Origin: Roseateles amylovorans
Lineage (GTDB): Bacteria > Pseudomonadota > Gammaproteobacteria > Burkholderiales > Burkholderiaceae_C
Length of the DNA: 64,000 bases
Reading direction: 5' to 3'
Assembly: GCF_025398155.2 (NCBI RefSeq)
Contig: NZ_CP104562.2
Span: forward strand, 1,674,001-1,738,000
The notes under the pieces are model-generated. The model saw only the letters and a list, made by a program, of their open reading frames with translations, was not told where the DNA came from and ran no database searches. How positions within the stretch are numbered: position 1 is the first letter of the stretch; each line of letters starts with the position of its first letter. This document shows, piece after piece, positions 58,989-64,000 of this stretch. A program made the position numbers and the translations under genes.

Positions 58989-60404
58989 TCAGAAATCGAC
59001 TGCGCGAGCCCGCATGCCGCGCGCGAGCAGCGTGGCATTGATCAGCTGTGCTTCTTCACGGCTGGCGAAGGGCCAGACGGCGGCGCGCCAGCCTTCCTTG
59101 GTCTGGAAGACCTCGCCGTTGGGCACGGCGGAGCCGCGCAGGGTCTGACTGATCAGCTCCTTCATCTTCGCCAACTGGGCCTCGGCTTCCGGACGTGTCT
59201 TCTGCGGCAGGCTGACCAGTGCGACCAGCTTGCCGCCGGGCGCGGCTCGCTTCATCAATTGGCCCAGACCGGCATCGTCCACATTCAGGCGCTGCTCGGC
59301 CTCGGTGGCACTGCCGGCCGTTGATGTCGGGGCGGATGCGGACGGCGACGACTTGCCCGGGGGCTGTGGTGGCTCCTTGGCCGCCTGCTCCTGTAGCCGC
59401 GTGCGCTCCGCGCTGGATTGAAGGCTGGGGCGGATGGATCGGATGCCCGGTGCGGAGGCGGCCTCCGGTGACGAAGCGGCTGCACTGCTTGTCACCGGCG
59501 GGGCTGATGCGGCGGGTGAGGATGCCGCCGTGATGCCTGTCAGCGGCGTCGATGCGGCCGAGGCTTCCAGTTCCGGCGCGCTGGCACTTGCTTCCGAGGC
59601 GGCGACCGGCGTCGTGGCCGAGGCGGCCGGACCTGGGGCGGAAGCGGGTGAGGCGGCCGCTAGCGGTGTCGAGGCGCTGGCGGACGCGGCGGAGGCGGCC
59701 GTGTCGGCAGCGTGCGCGGCATCGTCCTTGGCATGGGACGCAGGCCAGAGCGCCCAGATCAACAGCACCAGCAACAACAGCGCAAAGCCGCCGGCCAGGG
59801 CCAGGCGGATCGGATCCAGCGCGCGCTTGCCGACGACCTTGTCGCGCCGTCCGATCAGGACGCGGGTGCGCGCCGGGCCGGCATCGATCGCTGCACTCAG
59901 CAGTATCAATTCCATCGGCCAGGCACCGCTTTGGGTCGTGGCGCCCGATTCCAGTTCACTGTTCGCGATATCGACGCGCCGCATCGGGAGATCGTCGGGC
60001 GCACTGGTGAAGCCATGGTTCAGGGCCAGCGCGGCAACCTGGTCCGGTGTCAGACCAGGGATGAAGGCTTCATTCCAGACGCGGCGTGGTCCGCTGACGG
60101 CGCCTTTTCGCTGCCATGGAAAGCGTCGCTTGGCGGGCGGCGGCGGGATGTCGGCGGTGCCACCCTCCAGGCTGGGCTCTTTGGGGAGCGGCTGCGCCAT
60201 GAAGGGCAGGGCCACCGCGCCCACGGTGTGCACATCGGCAATGCCGATGCGGCGGGCCAGCGGGTGGCGGTTGTGCCAGTTGACCAGCGTCCAGGCCACC
60301 ACATCCGGTGTGGGGCCCTCCCAGGGCGTGGCTGGCGCAGCGGGCGTCGCGGTTGCGGTCGGCGCGGGCGTGGGCTCTGGGGACGGGCTGGAGGTTTCAT
60401 CCAT
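58989..60404 (-). CDS. Membrane protein with SPOR-like C-terminal domain
   Basis: A 471-residue protein: cytoplasmic N-terminal part (about residues 1-200), one membrane helix (LALAGGFALLLLVLLIWALW, 201-220), then an Ala/Ser/Thr/Pro linker of about 150 residues, and a C-terminal region with KLVALVSLPQKTRPEAEAQL ... WRAAVWPFASREEAQLINAT, which looks like a SPOR peptidoglycan-binding fold. The topology suits a division or envelope protein. ATG at 60404 chosen because the upstream extension is poorly supported. Convergent with argJ 38 bp away. Confidence 0.75.
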   Translation of the reverse strand: MDETSSPSPEPTPAPTATATPAAPATPWEGPTPDVVAWTLVNWHNRHPLARRIGIADVHTVGAVALPFMAQPLPKEPSLEGGTADIPPPPAKRRFPWQRKGAVSGPRRVWNEAFIPGLTPDQVAALALNHGFTSAPDDLPMRRVDIANSELESGATTQSGAWPMELILLSAAIDAGPARTRVLIGRRDKVVGKRALDPIRLALAGGFALLLLVLLIWALWPASHAKDDAAHAADTAASAASASASTPLAAASPASAPGPAASATTPVAASEASASAPELEASAASTPLTGITAASSPAASAPPVTSSAAASSPEAASAPGIRSIRPSLQSSAERTRLQEQAAKEPPQPPGKSSPSASAPTSTAGSATEAEQRLNVDDAGLGQLMKRAAPGGKLVALVSLPQKTRPEAEAQLAKMKELISQTLRGSAVPNGEVFQTKEGWRAAVWPFASREEAQLINATLLARGMRARAVDF

Positions 60405-60523
60405 GGCGCGGCCATTGTCTGTCAGGGGCTGCGCCGCCCAAACGCACACAACCGGTCGGATTGCCCCGGAATTCAAGCTTTTCGGGTTTCGCGTCCGGCT
60501 TGTGAAGCGGGCATGGGATTTGT

Positions 60524-61495
60524 ATGGTGGTCTTCATGTCCGCCTTGCAGTACGTCGACCCCGCTCTCTCTTCCACGCCCGCGCGCCTGCTGGTGGTGCA
60601 GGCCTTGTCCGTTCAGCCGCTGGCGGATGCGCTGGAGGAAAGCGGCTATGAACTGATGCGGGCGGGCGATCCCATCGCCGCGATGGACGGGCTGGCCGCG
60701 TTGCCCCAATTGGTGCTGATGGACATGGAGCTGCCCGACCTGCCGGGTGATGCGCCACTGGAGCTGCTTCATCGTCTGGCATCGAGCGGCATACCGGTGC
60801 TGACGCTCAGTCGCCGGCAGGATGTGCAGCGCCTGAGTGCGCTGGTGGCCGCCGGCGCCACCGAGTGCCTGGTCAAACCGGTGCGGATGAGCGAACTGCT
60901 GGCGCGCATCGAACGCCTGATTCAGCCGCGGGTCGCTCGCGGTCCAGCCGAGCCCACACGCCCGGTCGCCAGCATGACGGTGCGGGAGCGCGACGGCCAC
61001 TGCAGTTGGCAGTCGCCGCAAGCCCGCGCGCTGATGGCCGATTATTTTCCGCCACCCTGGTCGGAACATGCCCGCTTGCCGCCCGAAGTGATGGCGTGGC
61101 TGCATCGGGAGGCGCTTCGTCGACGCGCAGGCGCCGCGCCATCCTTGTTGACCGTGGCGCCGCGGTCTGATGCCCAGCGTCAGCGGCTGAGCTTCAGCTT
61201 GATGGCCGCGGATGGGGCGGTGATCGGCGAAGGCCATTGGCTGCTGGTGCTGCATCAGGCGGACGAGGCCGATGCCATTGCGCGGCTCGCTCATGGCCTG
61301 GCATTGCCTCAGCCCGATGCCGAGCTGCTGTTCCTGCTGCAGGGCAAGACGGACACCTCACGCGTGGCGGCCGCATTGGGGCTGGGCGAACTGGCGTTTC
61401 AGCGCCGAGTGGAAGGGCTTTGCCATCGGTTGGGATCCGCCAATCTGGATCAGGCGCTTGCGCAGGCCAGGCAAGTCCTGCGAGCGGACCATTGA
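60524..61495 (+). CDS. Atypical receiver-domain protein with possible LuxR-like C-terminus
   Basis: A 323-residue protein. Residues about 20-135 follow a receiver fold, with phosphoacceptor-like D67 in LVLMDMELPDLPG and K118 in CLVKPV, but the acidic pair that binds Mg2+ is replaced (LLVVQALS). The middle (150-250) resembles a PAS-like or sensor segment. The last 60 residues (KTDTSRVAAALGLGELAFQR) could be a degenerate LuxR helix-turn-helix. It is probably not phosphorylated in the standard way. ATG at 60524 or 60536 possible; neither has a strong ribosome-binding site. No kinase is adjacent. Confidence 0.72.
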   Translation: MVVFMSALQYVDPALSSTPARLLVVQALSVQPLADALEESGYELMRAGDPIAAMDGLAALPQLVLMDMELPDLPGDAPLELLHRLASSGIPVLTLSRRQDVQRLSALVAAGATECLVKPVRMSELLARIERLIQPRVARGPAEPTRPVASMTVRERDGHCSWQSPQARALMADYFPPPWSEHARLPPEVMAWLHREALRRRAGAAPSLLTVAPRSDAQRQRLSFSLMAADGAVIGEGHWLLVLHQADEADAIARLAHGLALPQPDAELLFLLQGKTDTSRVAAALGLGELAFQRRVEGLCHRLGSANLDQALAQARQVLRADH

Positions 61496-61570
61496 AGGGT
61501 GGCAGGCAGCACGTCGAACGCGGGGCGCGGGCATTCAGCAACGAACGACGCACGACGCGCTGCGTGATGC

Positions 61571-61614
61571 GACAGGCAGGAGACAGGCAGGAGGCAGGCA
61601 GGAGACAGGCAGAA
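61571..61614. repeat. 11-bp tandem array, four units
   Basis: GACAGGCAGGA twice, GGCAGGCAGGA, then GACAGGCAGAA, in the gap between the convergent receiver gene and the right-edge gene. The unit length matches the large array at 2801-3093 and the GACANNCAG pattern is similar. Confidence 0.88.
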
Positions 61615-61632
61615 CCCATGGCGCAGCGGCCC

Positions 61633-64000
61633 TCAGGCCGCGTCTGACGGCAGCGGTTCGCCAAGGATCTCGGTCGTTTCGGCCTCCGTCAGCTCGCCCG
61701 CCTGGGCCGCGGCCGTCAAGACAGCGCAGAGTTGGCGTCGGCTGTCATCGTCACTCCCGGCCTCCTTCCCCCAGGCGGCGCCGGGACGTCCGTCGCCGGT
61801 CTCCGCCTTCAGCAACTGCACCCATTCTTGGTGAGTGAGATCGCCGCGGCGATGCGCGGTCTGGACCTGCCCCAGCCAGATCTGGAAGGTGTCCCCTCGC
61901 CCGGCCTGCATGGCGGCGAATGCGGCGGTGCTGCTGTCCGAGGTTCTGCGACCCTGAAGCAGCGAGAAGGTGGCGCTGCGCGGAAGCTGGTTGGCCGCAA
62001 CAGCGTCCGAAATCAGCCGGAGGTAGAGCAGCAGCGTTTCGGCGGTTCCTGAGGCCATCGCGTGGAGGAGCGCTGGTGTGCCATCCCGATCCACCGCGCG
62101 CACCAGCTCCGCGAGTTGGTGCGCTGTCACAAGCGACTGGCTGGCCGCTCGGCGCAAGGCGTCCGAGAGGATCCGTGTCAGCTCTAGATGACCGGTCGCC
62201 AGCGCCCGCGACAGCCCCGGGGTCTGCGCCACGTCGCGCAGCGCCAAGTGTTGGTGCAGTTGCTTGGCCTCCATTCGGCCCTGCGCGCGCCGGTCCAACG
62301 CCTGGCTCAGCAGTTCCCGAATGGCACCGGCATGGCCGAGCGCACTCCTGCTTGTCCAGGCCGGGTGAGCCGCCGAAGGTGCCGAGAGATCCCACCAGCT
62401 CGCTCGCCGCTCAGCGATGAGTTTCAGTCGCTTCGAGACATCCGCCTGCCAACGAGGAAAAATCTCGTTCGCCCTCGCGCCGCCAGCCCGTTGCAGCGAC
62501 TGCAGCAGTGGCGGGATGTCGCCGGGCGCTTGGCCGCTCGCTTGACGCAGATCGTCTTCCGTCAGGGCCCCATGATCCTCACAGCTCGCCATCAGGCATT
62601 GCAGATAAGTGTTCAAGGTGGTCGCGATCTGGCCGTGCGGCACCGAGGTGATGATGCGGTCAGCCTCCGTGCCGTCCGGCATCAGGATGTGTTTCATGGC
62701 GGCGCCATCGAGCCGTGCCTCGCGATGCATCTGCCAAGCCCAGTCGAACAGCAGCTCGACCTTGGCCGCTCGCGCCTGCAGCGATAACAGGCTGACCAGC
62801 GGGATGCAGTCTGAACCTCGGAGGTCTCGCGCGTGCAGCAGCCCTGCGACCTCGAAACCATCCAGATGCAGCTCGGCGGACAGGCGCCGGATCAATTGCA
62901 GTTCGGCGACCAATGCCTCATTGCCGAATGAACACACGGTGGACGACAGCGCATCCGGCAGCTTGCCGTCGGCCCGCAGGATGGGAACGGTGAGGATGGA
63001 CAGCGGGCCCTCGCGCATGGCCTTCAGCGGCGCCAGCACTTGGGCCAGGGCGTCGTCGTCCAAGCGTCGGACGCTGCCGATCGGGTGCCGATCGCTGAAC
63101 GCCCGCACCGCGCGCCTGCTGGCCAGCAGGGCTTGAGGCCCCTCCAGCTTCTGTTCAATCCGGTCCAGCAGGTTGGATTCGGCAATCTTCTTCAGGGCAC
63201 TGGTGTCTTGCGCGACCTGCCTCCCGGCGCCGGCGCGGCCTGCAGCCATCCGTGCCTGATCGCGACGCGTCTGTGCGCGGACTTCGTTGCCCCACACGTC
63301 GTCAAAACGGTCGCGCTTCCAACGACGCAACAGCTCGATCAATGGGGCGGTGGGGCGTCGGGCCATCACCTCCACAAACACCTCATTCAGCACACCTTCT
63401 GGGGTCTGGGCATGGATCTGCCGACGGATCCACTGGACCAGCTCATCATCGCGGAGCCGACCCATCAGACCATGGATGGTGCTGGTGCTGGGGAAGGCGC
63501 GCGCCAGTCGGAGCGTGTCGTCGTTGGATGAAGCGGAGGTGGCCATCATGCTCAGACGGTCCCAGAGTTCCTCGGTCAGGGGGCGAGTCGCTGGCGACGA
63601 CGTCCATGGCATGCGCTCGCGAAGCTTCCAGGCCTCTTCCAGGGTGAGCAGACGCTCGAGAGGGGGCTCCTGGACGGTTCGCACGCAGGGGAGGCAGTCA
63701 TCCACGAGGACCAACTCCACCTCGCCGCTGTCCGTCTTCCAGCGGTGCCAGGAGGTTTCGGATGCGGGCGGCGCGATGTGGCCGCTGGCCATGTTGCGGC
63801 GGATGTCGATCGCCAGCAGGCCCGGGTGGCGAATCAGGTCGACGGGCATGAGATCGTCGTCCATCAAGACGACGCTCTGCATGCGAAGCGATCCAAAGCG
63901 CGCGCTCAGCTTCCCGAGCGCCTGTTCCACCAACGGCCAGTGGGTGACGTCATGGCGCAGTGACAGCGGTGTCCCGTTGAGCCGTTCTTCCAATGATTGC
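61633..64000 (-). CDS. Large repeat protein, possible effector; 5' end beyond the window
   Basis: At least 788 codons are open and the frame runs off the right edge, so the protein is partial at its N-terminus; a TTG at 63993 is a possible but unsupported start. Residues about 590-740 (counted from that TTG) hold three repeats of 48-50 residues: TPGLSRALATGHLELTRIL, TPALLHAMASGTAETLLLYL and TAAFAAMQAGRGDTFQIWL, each followed by a helix pair. The pattern recalls ankyrin-like repeats of type III effectors such as EspL/OspD/ShET2, which is only a guess. No signal peptide or membrane helix is seen in the visible part. The rest is helical with no family I recognise. Confidence 0.7.
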   Translation of the reverse strand, partial: QSLEERLNGTPLSLRHDVTHWPLVEQALGKLSARFGSLRMQSVVLMDDDLMPVDLIRHPGLLAIDIRRNMASGHIAPPASETSWHRWKTDSGEVELVLVDDCLPCVRTVQEPPLERLLTLEEAWKLRERMPWTSSPATRPLTEELWDRLSMMATSASSNDDTLRLARAFPSTSTIHGLMGRLRDDELVQWIRRQIHAQTPEGVLNEVFVEVMARRPTAPLIELLRRWKRDRFDDVWGNEVRAQTRRDQARMAAGRAGAGRQVAQDTSALKKIAESNLLDRIEQKLEGPQALLASRRAVRAFSDRHPIGSVRRLDDDALAQVLAPLKAMREGPLSILTVPILRADGKLPDALSSTVCSFGNEALVAELQLIRRLSAELHLDGFEVAGLLHARDLRGSDCIPLVSLLSLQARAAKVELLFDWAWQMHREARLDGAAMKHILMPDGTEADRIITSVPHGQIATTLNTYLQCLMASCEDHGALTEDDLRQASGQAPGDIPPLLQSLQRAGGARANEIFPRWQADVSKRLKLIAERRASWWDLSAPSAAHPAWTSRSALGHAGAIRELLSQALDRRAQGRMEAKQLHQHLALRDVAQTPGLSRALATGHLELTRILSDALRRAASQSLVTAHQLAELVRAVDRDGTPALLHAMASGTAETLLLYLRLISDAVAANQLPRSATFSLLQGRRTSDSSTAAFAAMQAGRGDTFQIWLGQVQTAHRRGDLTHQEWVQLLKAETGDGRPGAAWGKEAGSDDDSRRQLCAVLTAAAQAGELTEAETTEILGEPLPSDAA

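Noticed and set aside
1..64000. Insertion sequence, prophage or integron
   Set aside because: No transposase, integrase, phage structural gene or terminal inverted repeat with target duplication was seen.

Overview
The window is about 64 kb of high-GC chromosomal DNA from a betaproteobacterium, most likely Burkholderiales near the Roseateles/Mitsuaria/Sphaerotilus group. I infer this from the gene order hisI-hisE-DUF4870-HIT-tatABC-htrA-nif3-pdxA ... mscL-petABC-sspA-sspB, from dciA-secA-argJ, from an orphan Bug-type binding protein, and from the imuA-imuB-dnaE2 cassette. I could not run a database search, so family names rest on motifs and remembered family features.

Layout. 0.4-13 kb is an accessory stretch of mostly single genes: a four-zinc-ribbon tail-anchored protein, an orphan type I periplasmic binding protein, a quinone-oxidoreductase-like dehydrogenase divergent from a LysR regulator, a PCuAC copper chaperone, a VOC protein, a class D (OXA-type) beta-lactamase with a lipoprotein signal, a large helical protein of unknown function, membrane proteins including a 23-residue microprotein, and a 488-residue protein built from two copies of an unrecognised domain. 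13.1-19.2 kb is the SOS mutagenesis cassette imuA-imuB-dnaE2 behind a near-consensus LexA box. 19.9-30.7 kb is an uptake-and-activation island: a Crp/Fnr regulator divergent from an AMP-forming acyl-CoA ligase, a complete branched-chain-amino-acid-type (LIV) ABC transporter, a small protein and a PaaK-like CoA ligase.

31-38 kb holds a Bug binding protein, a VOC protein, dtd, a cation diffusion facilitator, argB, a HAD nucleotidase, a NarL-type response regulator and slmA. 38.3-54.1 kb is a housekeeping block: DUF815 ATPase, mutT, hisI/hisE, tatABC, an HtrA protease, nif3, pdxA, a DUF1631 protein, mscL, the cytochrome bc1 operon petABC, sspA/sspB and tRNA-Thr(UGU). 54.2-64 kb holds dciA, secA, argJ, a SPOR-like membrane protein, an atypical receiver protein, and a large protein with about 48-residue repeats that runs off the right edge.

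The most unusual signal is not one gene. Many intergenic gaps carry a different short tandem array (unit 6-13 bp), and several protein linkers carry arrays whose unit is always 9 or 12 bp. The largest is an 11-bp-periodic array of about 26 units at 2801-3093. Two further gaps hold longer (about 120 and 182 bp) dispersed-repeat clusters. The best candidates for undescribed proteins are the duplicated-domain protein (11540-13006) and the repeat protein at the right edge (61633-64000).
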